NCBI GenBank assembly: GCA_050084985.1
Contig: JBITNC010000001.1
Coordinates: 25,792,001 to 25,856,000, forward strand
Direction of reading: 5' to 3'
DNA: 64,000 bases
Origin: Nageia nagi
Taxonomy: Eukaryota; Pinophyta
Shown here: positions 1 to 13,300 of the stretch, piece after piece
Position numbering within the stretch: the stretch's first letter is position 1
Layout: the number at the start of each line of letters is the position of its first letter
Program-made: the position numbers and the translations under genes
The notes under the pieces: generated by a model
Database searches by the model: none
The model's input: only the letters and a program-made list of their open reading frames with translations
Told to the model about the DNA's origin: nothing

Positions 1-1129
1 GTTAAGCCCTTTTAATCTCTTATTCTCCCTCTTGGTTTTTAAAGGGTGTTTCTCAAAGGAGTCCCTTCAAACAAATTAAAGTGATTCATGTTTAGTGTTG
101 TTAAGGTTTGTTAAGGATTATTGATTTTTTGATAGTTGAAGGTTGTTACCCTATTCCTTTGTGATTAAAAATTAGTTTTGATCAAGGATTAAGGGTCTAA
201 ATTGCACTAAGTCTAGAACATATAACCTTTTAAATCAAAAGTAACATTATAACTCCTTATTACCACCTTGTAGATGAACTTATTCATTAGTGAATGAGGA
301 TGATGTTGTTTGCAATACCACATATAAATTAAATATTTTAACATAGGACCTCACATTGAGAATCTACTTACTCATTAGCGATAAGATAGACTTCTTTGAA
401 CAAAAAAATTAAATACATAATCAATTTACTTGAACAACAATCCTTAGATCTCTCTCAAATTCTTCATGTATGACAAAATATCATCAACATGCAAGTTGAA
501 AAAATTTCACAACTAGAAAAATGTATCTTTTAGATATAGCCTGAAGTTTGTCTACTCGAATAAATTACAAACTTGCAATTTGAACTTAATGCCTACTATA
601 AAACATACAAGTTATGCCTTATTAATACATGAATTTTTTTCAATTTACATGCTAAAGTCATAACCAAATTTAAAGACTTTACCTCTAAATATGAATAACT
701 AAAAATTGAAACTACTTGGGCCTAAGTAGTCAAAGGAAATAAACAGACTAAGCCATCTCCTTTGGTTGAAGTTTTCGTTTAAGCCAATTATAAATAAGAA
801 AGGGTAAGATAAATTGAATCCCTCAACCTTTGTGTGAGTGGTATTATACAACAAATAACCCATTGGATACAACCACATATTTCTTACATGATACATTACA
901 ACAACTTAATAATGTCCCTTATTGTGCATGGATCACACATAACAACATTTTAGTCATTATCTTCAATACCTAATTGAAAGATAGGCTTGTTATTTATAAA
1001 TCTTAAAGATTATTTTTATTCTTATAGACAAGATATTTCTTGATGAGGACTTGAATAGGATGTAATACGAAGAGCTCAATGTTAATAGAACTAAAATGAT
1101 TGAAGCTAAAAAACAAATAAGGCACATGG

Positions 1130-3560
1130 TTTATTCTTTAAAATGCTAGAGTTTGGATACATGATATACCTCCTTTAGGATGGAATAAATCTCGGCCCAC
1201 ATCAATATGATGTCAAGTATTAGGTCTTTAATATCACATCAAAATTATTGTATGGAATTATGGTGGCTCTTTGTTCTCTTATCTAGGTTCATCAAAAATA
1301 TAATTTATGAAAATGATCACATCCTTCTGACTAAAACATAGTTAAAACCACTACCATCTAATATAAAGTTTTCTTAGTTTTATACATATAAAGCATAGGC
1401 TCACCACATTATTAAAGGATCTAGGGATATCACTTACTTATATCATGAGCACTTTATGTTATGTATTCATTTGGAATGTTCATATCTCCATAATAGATAC
1501 ATATGGATCTCTATTGATATGAAGCCAATGTTTAGACGTCTCTACATAGTAATATATTATTTTCCTCCTATATACTGATTGCATTTTATTGTAAATGATG
1601 AAGAATCATCATATCTGGATGTTAACCTTGATATTTTCAAATTTTCCCTCTTGAGTGATATCATTCTATTAGGAGACTTCAATATACAAGCATGCATGTC
1701 CTAATGTCGCTTACATGATATTACTTCAAACCCTCTTCGATTGTTAGAGATTGACTTCCATGATTTAGGCTTGATACAAAAGTCAAATGGTGTTGGAAAA
1801 AATATCACATCTTATATAAAACACCTACTTAACAAGGGTGTAGAATATAATTTTATTATCCTAACCAAAATTTCTCAATTCCCTTGATCTAGATATTCTA
1901 CTTGTTTCCCTTTTGTTAATAGCACTAGTATGGTTGATTATGCTTTAACCAATCTCCCCTTTTCTTTCTCTATCATTAGTTTCAATGTATATGATAATCC
2001 AAACTTATTTGATCATGCTTATATCACCCTTGACCTCACTTACCATACCTCCTTGCTCACACCCTCTCTCTTTATCTCACTACTCCCCAATTCCACTTTG
2101 ATAATAATCTTAATAATATCTATATAAAACATGTAAATAAGCATCTTTCTAACCTCTACCATATACAAGACCCTATCTTGACGGTATATTATTTCTTTAA
2201 AGCTCTATTGACAACCATGCACCCTTAAATCCTTCATTGATACCATTAACACCGACCCCCTTGCTCTCATTATGGTCATTTCCCCTATAACTCATAGTTT
2301 GATAATGAATGCAAGACTCTCCATAAAATTACCCATCTTGCTATTTAATACAACCCTTTTATTGGTAAATAATCCCAAAAAACTTATCACAACCTCCCCA
2401 AAATATGAAGAGGCAATTTATTGGTGTGAAAAGATTAAGAATCATCAATATGTTGAAGATGAATTCTAAAATCTTTTGTCATCTATTTCTCCCTAGGTAT
2501 TTCTTATGCTCTATCACTAACCTGTATGACTAGTTCACTTATGCCTTTACTCTCTACAATATCATGAATCAACCTTCCATTATCCCCAACCCTTGACCTC
2601 ATCCTTACCATTTCTTTACTAATATAAGATGATCTTATGAGCTATCCACAAGCTCCAAACTAGCAAAGATGTTGAATTTGGAAAACTAAGTGTTGAAATC
2701 CATGAGCACATTCATGTAGTTTTGGTTTTTCGTATTGTTTAAATGTTCAACTAAATCTCTTCTCATGGGTCTCCCCTTTCATGGACGTCTAATATCATCC
2801 ATCCTATTCACAAATCTAACAAACGTTATGGATCTTAGAAACTAATGAACGCTTATGATTCTACATACCTTAGCAAAAATATTCATCATGACTTTTAATG
2901 CTTTCACATCTAATTTCTCTAAAAAAAATAAAATCTCCATATACCTGGTCAAGCATGATTTCATGGAAAATAATGCATCATTGATCACATCTGCATGCTA
3001 TGTGCCACCATTGAAGAGGCTCGAGCCTATAAACAAAAACATTATTTTGCTTTGTTGACTTTCATAAAGCCTTTGATACAATCCCTAAACATATTCTATT
3101 TCAAATACTTGGGGATCTAGGGATCCCTCAAGAAGTCATATCGCTTTTCATGACCTTAGATGAACATGTAGTTGGCCAAGTTTGTGTTGGTTTTCACCTA
3201 TCCGATAATTTCTATAGCAGTCTTGGTGTCAAACAAGTTTTCCCTCTCTCACCTACTCTATTTGGGATCTATATTGATGAATTTGAGGAGTTGATCTCAA
3301 ATGCCTTGGGCCTAAGTATGGGTTTCTTATTACATGGTTTTATTATCTCCATTATGATCTTTGTAGATGATGTTACTTTATTGTCTCACATAACAACTAG
3401 GCTTCAATGTCAGGTCAATACTTTGAGTACATTTTGAAATAACCATAGTCTTAAAGTTAATCTTAAAAAGATAAAGGTAATTTCATTTAATATGTCAAGA
3501 AAAAATGCTTCCAAAACCCACCATACTTTCCAAAGGTAACCTGTTGAGATAATCACCTCC
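1130..3560 (+). mobile_element. Decayed LINE (non-LTR retrotransposon), endonuclease plus reverse transcriptase remnant
   Basis: Broken reading frames on the plus strand follow the order of a LINE ORF2. An endonuclease motif ILLGDFN is readable near 1663-1689. Reverse transcriptase pieces follow: DFHKAFDTIP near 3056-3090, a degraded 'GVKQ..PLSPTLFGIYIDE' block near 3225-3285, and a catalytic-box relative FVDDVTLLS near 3358-3390. The usual FADD is FVDD here. Stops and frameshifts occur every few hundred bases, so it is not functional. The same motif set recurs at 28.2-28.65 kb, so the two are copies of one family, closer to jockey/RTE-like plant LINEs than to the L1-type copies at 42-47 and 60-62 kb. 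Both ends are uncertain and I see no poly(A) or target-site duplication. Confidence 0.75.
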
Positions 3561-6500
3561 TATGGGCATTAATATCAAATTTCAATTTCAATATGACCTA
3601 AAACATAGGCACTTTATCTCTAACATTCGACAAATTTCGTGATTGAGTAATCCCAAAATGCATGTGCATTTATTCTAGCACCATTCAAAGGAGAATCATC
3701 TTCAAAATTACTATTCCATAATCATCTTTATATTATTCAAAATTATCCAAATATATCATTTGACCATAGCTAGGTTTGCCCTCTAAGATTACAAGTTGTC
3801 CACTAACAAGCCTCCAATCCTCTATCCTCCAAATAAATCTTCTCTTGTCTCCTTATGAATTTACAAAACCCTAGTTACCAAATCATATACTACATATTGT
3901 TGTCAATATATTTTCATTATGTATATAAAATAAATGTGCAATGTTTTAATACATTATTCTTTATTTTGTGTCCAAAATGACAAAAAATAATCAAACAATA
4001 TAATTGCCAGGTTCACCCCTAAGAAATAAAGGAGCCACACTTAATAATGGTAGGTATAAAGGTAATTGTGTTAGTCTTACTTGATTCATGATGAGTATTG
4101 AAATTAAAAATAACCTAAAATTAAAAATCAATTATCTTAACTATTTGAAGATAAAAGAAAATCAAGCCAACCAAATTTCTACAAACTATCTCAAACTATG
4201 TGTTTGTTGATAGAATCCTTAAGCCCTCCAACGTCTATAGGATAATATTCATGAGGCACGAGCAAAAGTCCATACCCTCCTCTAAGTAAGTCCATATAAA
4301 CAATATAGCTTTATATAATAAGTTTTGAGCATTTTATGTGAAGTTGCTAAGGAGAATTTCATCTTGCATTGCTCTAAGCAAGATGCGTAAGAAAGAAACC
4401 TTAGTTTTTGTTTGGTTTTATAAGCAAATAACAATACTATTTTTTATGATTGGAAAGTTTACATGTCTTTTTTAAAGGTTGTAATAAGTAAATTGTTAAT
4501 GATATATATATGAAATTAGTTTTGGTTAAACTTTGAGGCTCTTTGTGTTATTTTCAGCCACTTAACAATTGAGCTTTGAGTTGACAATTATGTTGAGGTT
4601 TGAGCTCAACTTACATTAGGGTTTGAACCAATAGCCTTACCTTTGTTTTTGTTGTTTGAAGTAATAATCCAACAATTGCATTATCCCTTTTAGGTGCAAA
4701 TGATCTTGCCTGAGGTTTGGACTTGGAACAATATGCTAACAAAGGAGAGTCACAAATTTTATAATTCAAGAATTGACACAAAATATGAATGTTAGACAAA
4801 ATGGCATACAAAATATGTAACTTGAATCATTTATCTCTAACATCCATATTGATCAATTATTTTAAGCTCGTGTGCAAGTTTGATTTCAAATGCAAATGCA
4901 TTTTCTACTGAACATATCAAATGGCTTAACTATGTTATACGATGGTCAATATATGGCTAGAAGATTAATGATAACCATGGATATTCAAGAAAGATTAGGA
5001 TTTGAAGGTAAACAACTCAAACACAAGAAAATCACTTACTTCTAAAGAAAACACTAACAAAACGTTTAACATAACATGTACCATGCTCTATCATACTTAC
5101 AAAATGTTAACAGTTAGAAAACTTGAAGGAAAAAAGAAAATTTTGAAAATTTTGTATGTTTTATGATGAAAAAATTTTCGTAATGTTTTATGATGAAATA
5201 TGGCACCAATCTACCTAATCAGAATAAAGATTTCAAGTTATTTGCATGGAGTTTCAAAAGTATGTAGAGGTAGAATTGCATTAGGGATCATATCATTACC
5301 TCATAGAACATCTTTAAGGAGAAATTTACAAAGATACTTGTTTGACATCATGGTCAATTTTAGCAACTATTAGATAAGATAAAAATTTTGACATCCTTTT
5401 AAATTCATTATATATATATATATATATGAATGATTGTTTCTAACAAAATTAAGATGTATAATAAAATCACCAAACTTGTTTTGGTTGTGTATTGTAACAA
5501 AAACAGTTGCAAACTAACTTTAAGTCTCTAAACACAACTTGATTGGTAAAATTAGAAGCTTACAACAATGAACTTAGCATATGGGAGATTACATATGAGA
5601 ATTAATCTCTATTATTTAAAATAAACATAAATACCATGTAGTAAATATCTAGAAAGCACCCTCACATAAGATATCCTAAGGAAAATATAATCTAAATCAT
5701 CATAAAAAAAGGTAAACTGAAATTCTTTTGTTGTTCTAGCTAACATAAATTTACTTTTTTGGGAAGAGCTAAAATAATTCAATTGATAGAGATATATCTT
5801 TTCCATAAGAAAAATCAATATATATTTGAAAATACGATTTATGAATTATTTAATATGAATACAAACACAAAATACAGATAAAATATGTAAAGATCAAAAT
5901 TATATGATGTAAAATCTACATGTAAGATAAAATAAAAATGTATAATGAAGATCAAAAGACAAGGGAGAAATGTAGAACAATTTATGGTTACAAATACAAA
6001 CGAATAATCTGATGCACATAATAATAAGCAATCTATATTTATGTCTTCAATGGCCAAAAAAATTGCTCTAAGGATTTAGAATGTATTATTTATTACAACT
6101 TTTCAAAGAACTAAGACTTGTTATTTTGTATAACAATGAGAAGAAGTATTAAGCACTTTGCTTATTCAAATCATAAAATAAGCTGTATTATCTTTAATTG
6201 GAATCTGTCATTATATGATGATTGAATAACAATGTGAAATGGTCGCTAGATTCAAATACGTCATTTACCATATCCACTTCACCAATTCTCAAAGATAACA
6301 ATCTCCCATTTGATCTTTATAGGGTTTTCCCTCTTTCTTCTCAACTAATTTTACTGTTCCAAGAAGGGTTGCATATTATCTTCGATAAAATGGATTTTGG
6401 AATTTTGCAAATTTTAAACATTCAATGCTAATTTATGAGGCATGTGCAATAAGATTCACAGCATAAGAACATCAAACCATAGAAAGTCAAAATTGTTTCA

Positions 6501-7123
6501 AACACAAAAATTTATGTTAAACGTCCAATTCGAGGATGATTTAATAAGGGATGGCTTCTACATCTCATTTGTGACCAACAATTTTCAAATATTTTTCAGC
6601 ATAAGTATGAACTCAACAGTTAAAAACTAATATATGGTTAGATGCTCATGAATCTCCACAACGAGTATTGTCCACTATTTATTACTTAGCAAGACTATTA
6701 TTTAAAGTTTTCCTTTAAAACATTACTGAATTTTAGTCTTATTATTACAATAACCCTGACAAAAATATTAGTGAATCTTTTCGCTGAATAAAATTTGGAA
6801 TGATTATTATATTGTCCATATCTTCTACAATGAGTAGTCTCACATTAATTACTCTTTAAAAAAAGTCCGTGGAATATAAGATAATACAAACATGTTTACA
6901 TTTTATATTTACACCATTATGATGTCACTGAGCATAGTTTAGTTTATAAATCTTAAAAACTTCGTATTTTCAAACTATCACAAATACTCTCGAGGTCTGA
7001 CAAAAATCACAATAATGAAGGTTATACAGCGACAACCATGAGAGAATGAATCTCGTCCTTGTCAAGTTACTCTTTATAATAACTTTTTATGATGCTGCAA
7101 AAACATAAACAATAAAATGATTA
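3561..7123. other. Gene-free AT-rich intergenic DNA downstream of the rhodanese gene
   Basis: No supported gene. Open frames here are short and match nothing I recognise. A short (TA)n run lies near 5407-5427. The stretch separates the decayed LINE from the 3' end of the host gene. Confidence 0.6.
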
Positions 7124-7129
7124 TTTATT
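7124..7129 (-). terminator. Candidate polyadenylation signal of the rhodanese gene
   Basis: On the minus strand this reads AATAAA, about 167 nt after the TAG stop at 7296-7298, a reasonable plant 3' UTR distance. AT-rich DNA offers such hexamers by chance, so this is a candidate only. Confidence 0.4.
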
Positions 7130-7295
7130 ACTTACCCTCTTGATTAGTCTTGATAAATGCAATCTTGCATATATACACTTAAAAGATCTAGATAAGTAGA
7201 GGGGTCCCAGTAGCCAGTCCTGTAAATAGGGTTATGATTGCAGTATCAGTTCAATGCAAGCAAAGACAAAAAGAAGATGAAGTCAACATTATTTC

Positions 7296-7376
7296 CTATG
7301 TATTACATTCCACAGGAAGTCCGCTTTGAACCCATGCAGAATAGCCACCCCCTACATCAGTGATGCCTGTAAATTC
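7296..7376 (-). CDS. STR16: Rhodanese gene exon 6 (C terminus and stop)
   Basis: Acceptor TTATTGCTTCAG. It encodes [19 protein letters not shown], then LPVECNT and TAG. In this family the segment directly follows the active-site exon (..DL-ASxFTGVTDxxGGYxAW), so the 24.4-kb gap is an intron and not two genes. Phase 0 matches exon 5. Confidence 0.9.
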   Translation of the reverse strand, partial: EFTGITDVGGGYSAWVQSGLPVECNT

Positions 7377-10300
7377 CTGAAGCAATAACAAAATACAAAT
7401 TTAGCAAAAAAATTGCTTCAGGAGATGACAATTTTCCAAAACTAGAACATATCTAGAGTACATTTTCTTTTATGACTGAAAAAGAAATAATGTGACAGCT
7501 GAAGTATTTGATCGATCAAGCCAAATAGTATTGTGTGACGAGTAGATATTCTAGTCATGACCACCTATTTGCACAAAAAATAGCTTCTGTAACTCTTAAT
7601 TTTAATTCTTATTTTTAAATTCCATACATTATAAAAGCTCATAACGTTTGCATAGTTGTAATCGTTAAATCCTTTTTATTATTGTAAATGAACACCCAAG
7701 TGAAAAATGAAAATCTGCTTCACATGAATAGCATATGATAAATATTCCCAAACACTGACTTGTCCTATTAAATATCTGCAATACATAGCATGACCACCTA
7801 TTTGCACTAAAAATAGCTTCTGTAACTCTTAATTTTAATTCTTATTTTTAAATTCCATACATCATAAAAGCTACATAACGTTTGCATAGTTGTAATCGTT
7901 AAAACCCTTTTATTATTGTATATGAACACCCAAGTGAAAAATGAAAATCTGCTTCACATGAATACCATATGATAAATATTCCCAAACACTGACTTGTCCT
8001 ATTCAATGTCGGCAATCAATAGCAACATCCTGGTATATTTGTACTAGTTAGTTTACTTTTCAATTGGAAGTCTGGAACTGCCAGTAGACAATAAGATTGA
8101 CCAAGTTTGCAGGACTGCTGCTACATACGATTGACCCAGCTTGATGATTAAAGACAGACACTGAAATTAAAAACAAAAGTAACGAGAGAATACATAAGAA
8201 TTGCATGATAGGTATCTAGGGGATTAATTAGACCCCAAACACTGGTATTGATCTATGATGGATGTAAGGCAAGACGTTGTACCTATGACCTTAAGAATCC
8301 GTGACATTATGGCAAATGCAACCCAAACAAACTCAGACTCCAGTATTGCTGTGCAGAAGGATGCATTTAATGGGCCACAATTGAAAGCTTTATAGAATTA
8401 GAAGCTCTCATCAAGATGTGAAGTACATGGATGTCTTGTTCAACAATGAAAATCCAGTTGATGTACTGATATATGATGCTTTAAGGAAATTAATCATGAA
8501 AAGCAAAGACATTTTATCTGTGACGTTTTAGAATCCATGAGATTATCGTAAATGGGGCCCAAACAAACACAGACCCTAGTACTGCTGTGCAAAAGGAAGC
8601 AGTTAATGGGCAACAATTGTAAGCTTTATAGAATTAGAAGCTCTCATCAAGATGTGAAGTACATGGATGTCTTGTTCATCGACAAAAATAATGTTGGTCC
8701 TTTGAGGACACAAACATCATATGCTGAAGTGTACATGAGTGTTGCACTAAGTATCAAGGATGGAAGGCCCTTTTTAGGGGACATCACTGATGCCGAATAC
8801 AAAACATGATGAAGTTTCATGAGGATGCTTAGGTAATGGAAACGGGATGTTCAAGGGATAGATATGACTCCTTGGGCACAACAGATTCATATGCATGTAA
8901 CCTAGGATGTACCCTATGCAAATGAAACTAGTTTCCTTTAATATTTATTTATACACTTGAATTTGCATTTTAGCTATTTAAAATGGTTTTATTGAAGTGT
9001 TTTATTTGATTTCAAAATGTCAAATTAGACCCACGTTGGGTAAATCAAGATTAATTTAAGTGAAATTCTCTAATTTACTATTATATTATGTGCACATTGT
9101 TCTAAGTGGGCCCACCTAAGTAAACTCAAAAATCAAATTTGTGAATAATTTATAAGGCACTCCCAAGTGATCATTTCACATGTGGAAAAATAATAAGCAA
9201 TCATCATTATGATTTACAACAAGAAGAAAGCAATAACACAACATATCTTCAATCACCATGGCAATATTATCAAAATCATCCTAACGGCTAAAAGAACAAA
9301 TTGATTGTCCAAAATGAATGTCCAAGATGAAATGTCCAGCATTATGACACCTAGGCTTAAAATACCCAATGTTTTGGCATCCAAGCCCAAAACACCTAGC
9401 ACTCTAGCACCATAAGCCTAGAATGCAGATGTTGTAGTCTCGAGTAGCCCCTACGATTAAACCATATCATTCCGGATGTCGCATATTAGTTCTAGAATCA
9501 TACAAGACAGAATCATCATTTTTTGAATCATTACCTCAAAATTATCTTCAAGATTATCAATTTCATAATTATCTCTAAAATTATCTAGATTGGTTGTAGC
9601 TAAAGGTTTGTTGGAACTTATAATGCAATATTGTATATGTGTAAATAACTTAGATACGTTCCTAATTAATTGAGAATTAAAGGAACATATGCAACACCCA
9701 AGTTAAAAGAAAAAATATTTTGTAATGATATGGAATAATCTACTTATTATAAAGTGTGGATTATCCATGTATGCAAATGTGGAGCCCCATCTATTTTTTA
9801 TTAAGGGTACTTCCACGTGTATGTAGATTCACACATTTAAGATAAAAGTGTGGGCATATGTAACTATTAAATAACCATAGGTGGAAGGCTAGGCCTTGAT
9901 GTAAAACATATAGTTTTAGAAAGCATTGTTATACTAGTTTTGTTGAGCTAAAATAGAGTAGCTCATGTTAGGAGAAATTATGGCCATAGAGCAAAATTCT
10001 TTGTAAAGCCTTTGAAAGATTAATAGATTGATGTTAAAGTAGATGTTTCCTCTCTAAGTGCAAAAAGAGGTTTTACCGCTATATATTGATGTTATTATGA
10101 ACTTGAATACTATTGATTTGTTGGAGAAACAAGTGATCTTGGTTATGGAATCTTTCAATTCCATCGTGTGGTATCATAGCCAACTTGTGGTCACCTTCTT
10201 CAAGTTTCAACTTTGTCATCTTGAGGTAACTTTAATTCAAGATATATCTAACATTTAACCTTGTTTAATTTTAGAAACTAAAAAGTTAGATCTAACATTT

Positions 10301-13300
10301 TTTATGGCTAGATTTTAGATCTTGTGAAAATTTTCATAGTTAAATATAATTTTTTTGTTGGAGTTTGTTCCCTGATACATGGCACCATGAACTCTTAAGC
10401 TTAGAGCTATGACTAAAGAGCATCCACACTGTCAAAATCCACATGGGCATGATCCTCGCCTCATCCACACCTATCATCAACTTGATAGGATTTTAGGTAT
10501 GTTTCAACTTTTAGGGGAAGAGAGTTTTGAACCTGGGCCTCTCTTATCCGAAAGCTTTGAACTACCCACCTCTCCAACTCCCCTATCCGTCAATTCATAT
10601 TTTTTTTTATAATTATATTTTAAACTATGTTAGATCTTCTTATATAGTTGCAATTTTTTTTGCAAAATTTTAATTTATTATATTCCAATTTTTCTTCTAA
10701 AAAAAAAATTGGAATATACTATTCAATAAAAATATTAATGTTGCAAATTTACAAAAATCCAATTTGTGATTTTTGTAATTTTTTTTTGGAAGAAAGCTTA
10801 AAATATTTGATTATATTTTTTTATAATTATATTTTAAACTATGTTACATCTTTTTATATAGTTGCAATTTTTTTTCCAAAATTTTAATTTATTATATTCC
10901 AATTTTTCTTATAAAAAAAAAATTGGAATATACTATTCAATAAAAATATTAATGTTGTAAATTTACAAAAATCCAATTTGTGATTTTTTTATTTTTTTTT
11001 GAAAGAAAGCTTAAAATATTTGATTATATTTTGTACAATAATAAAATAAGTTGCAAAATTATACTATTAAATAGTATTCTTGAAAAAAAAATTTACAAAA
11101 AAAAGGGAACCTATATTTATATATATATATATATTATATATATTATATATATATATATATATATAATCAATGAGGAGGGTGTGGCCCCCCAACCAGACTG
11201 AAGGTTGTTTGCCCCCTACTATGGGTGTCCACATGCTTGGGGAGATCGTAGCCCCTATGGGGTGCCTGAGGCCCCCATGGAGCACGTCTCCCCCCAGGGG
11301 CCACACTCCTCCCCGCCCATCGAGCTTTCGTTTCATATAAATTAATTTCAAAAAATAATTGTATTGTAATAAATACTGTAAAATGCAATGTGCATACATC
11401 CAATAATGAGGCTTCAGTGTTTATTTATACATTTACTCTGTCCGAATCTCACCTAGGAGTCATCCCAAGCCCATCTAATCCAACATTGGCCTCTTAGGGG
11501 CCCGAGTCAACTAACGTGGGTGCCTAAGGGTTAGGCATGCCAATGTAGAGGACCAAGGTGCATTAAGTACCAATGTCAAGTCCTAGATGTGCCACGCATG
11601 CCCATGTGGGTCAATAGTCATGTGTGGGGGTCCTGGAGTCAACCTGAGCCAACGTGGGGTGTGTGGGGTCCTCCCCAAGCCTGGCGCAAGCATACAAGTG
11701 GTCGTCCATTACTTTAATACACAAATAGACCTTGGGATGCCCACAATCATTATCGGGATCTCCAAGTACATAATAAATGCCTAATCTAACCTTAGGAGGG
11801 AGACGTTCCACTTGGGGCTCACAGTGGGGTCCATTGACCCATTAAGTCTCCTATCCTAAGTTACAATAATGTAAATACAAGTACATGAATAAAGTATATT
11901 ACAAAGGTGACCCTTCCGGTCCCACTAACTGAACAAGGGGGATGTCACATTGGGGTCATATGTGTGAATTGCAAGAGGAGTGTAATGGAAGTTGTCAACT
12001 TAATCATCGGTAAAAGCCATTACGGCCATGGGCATCTGATAATTATTTCCTACATCTCCAAGCATAAAGCTCATAGTATAATTTTTACCCGATTTTTTGT
12101 CCACCATCTATGATATAATCCTTCTTTCTTGGACAACAACTTTATGGCTCTTTTTCCCTCTGCTACTTTGTAGTGGTTCAAGTCAATATATCTCATGGCC
12201 TTGATGGACTCCACTATTCACCCTAGAAACGCAGATGTTGTCACATCCAGATTAAAGGGCAACAACACCCCCAATGTCACATCTCGAAACATCCACAACC
12301 CCTCCTCAAAATCCCAATTCACCATAAGGTTGTATGCATTGCATTGCAAGTCTCAAACCCACTTTACCTTATCTTTGAATACACACATACATTACTATGA
12401 AATAAAACGTCAAGTGAATTTGCTTTGGATTTATCTGGCGTGGAAATTTGTTTGATGGCAAAAACGTCAATAATTGGGCCACGGGTGGGATCTTCTTCCA
12501 TGCCAAGATTGCGAAAAATGACCTCCATGGTCTTGGTCTGATGGGGCATGGAAGGCCCAGGCATAGGCATCCCATCCTCTGATGTTATACAATGCTTGCA
12601 AATACGGCTTTTCTCCATCTTTGACTTTAGAGTTAGCAGTGTGGGATGCCATATCATGGGCCCAGACCTTCGATTGCATTAAAAGCCGAAATTGACATAC
12701 ATCTTGAGATAACACATAGAAAATAATAAAATAAGTTGAAAATCTATTCTCTTTTCTTTAATGAGGATAAGGCCAACTAACACATTTTCTTGTGCTTGAC
12801 AATAATTATAAAAGAAAAATTCTATATGATTGAATTTTGATTTCAAGGTTATTGGTGTAAACAAGGAAGAGTTATTTTGCGAACTTTCAATAGATGGTTG
12901 AGTTTCCCTTGAACTTGGGGGTGATATTCCTCTTTAATTTATTGACAGCTAGTTAATATAGCATCAATACTAATGAATTGTTTTTAGGGTAAGTGATCAA
13001 TGCAACAATTTTTTTTGGTAGGTGCAAAATTTTGCAATTATTGCAAATTTTCGAAGTAAAATTGTTTTGCAATATTTGACATATTTTTTACCAATTTTTT
13101 TAACAAATTGACAAATTTTTGTAGGCCAAATATTATTTTTGCAAATAGTTATATATTGATATAGTATTAATATTTATATCAAATATATTGCAATAGTATA
13201 AAAGTCAATTTTTTGTAAAATTGAAAAGTTTTTTTAAATAAACTTCAAAGTCAATTTTTTTATCAATCTTAAGAAATCTTGAATATTAGACTTTCTTAAG

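Noticed and set aside
8552-8809. 85-codon frame in the duplicated block of the terminal intron
   Set aside because: The sister copy at 8287-8470 is not open and there is no family resemblance, so it is probably chance.
12364-12715. Three overlapping minus-strand frames (up to 97 codons) with Cys and His residues
   Set aside because: No recognisable zinc-finger spacing and no continuous homology I can name; kept only as unassigned element A interior.
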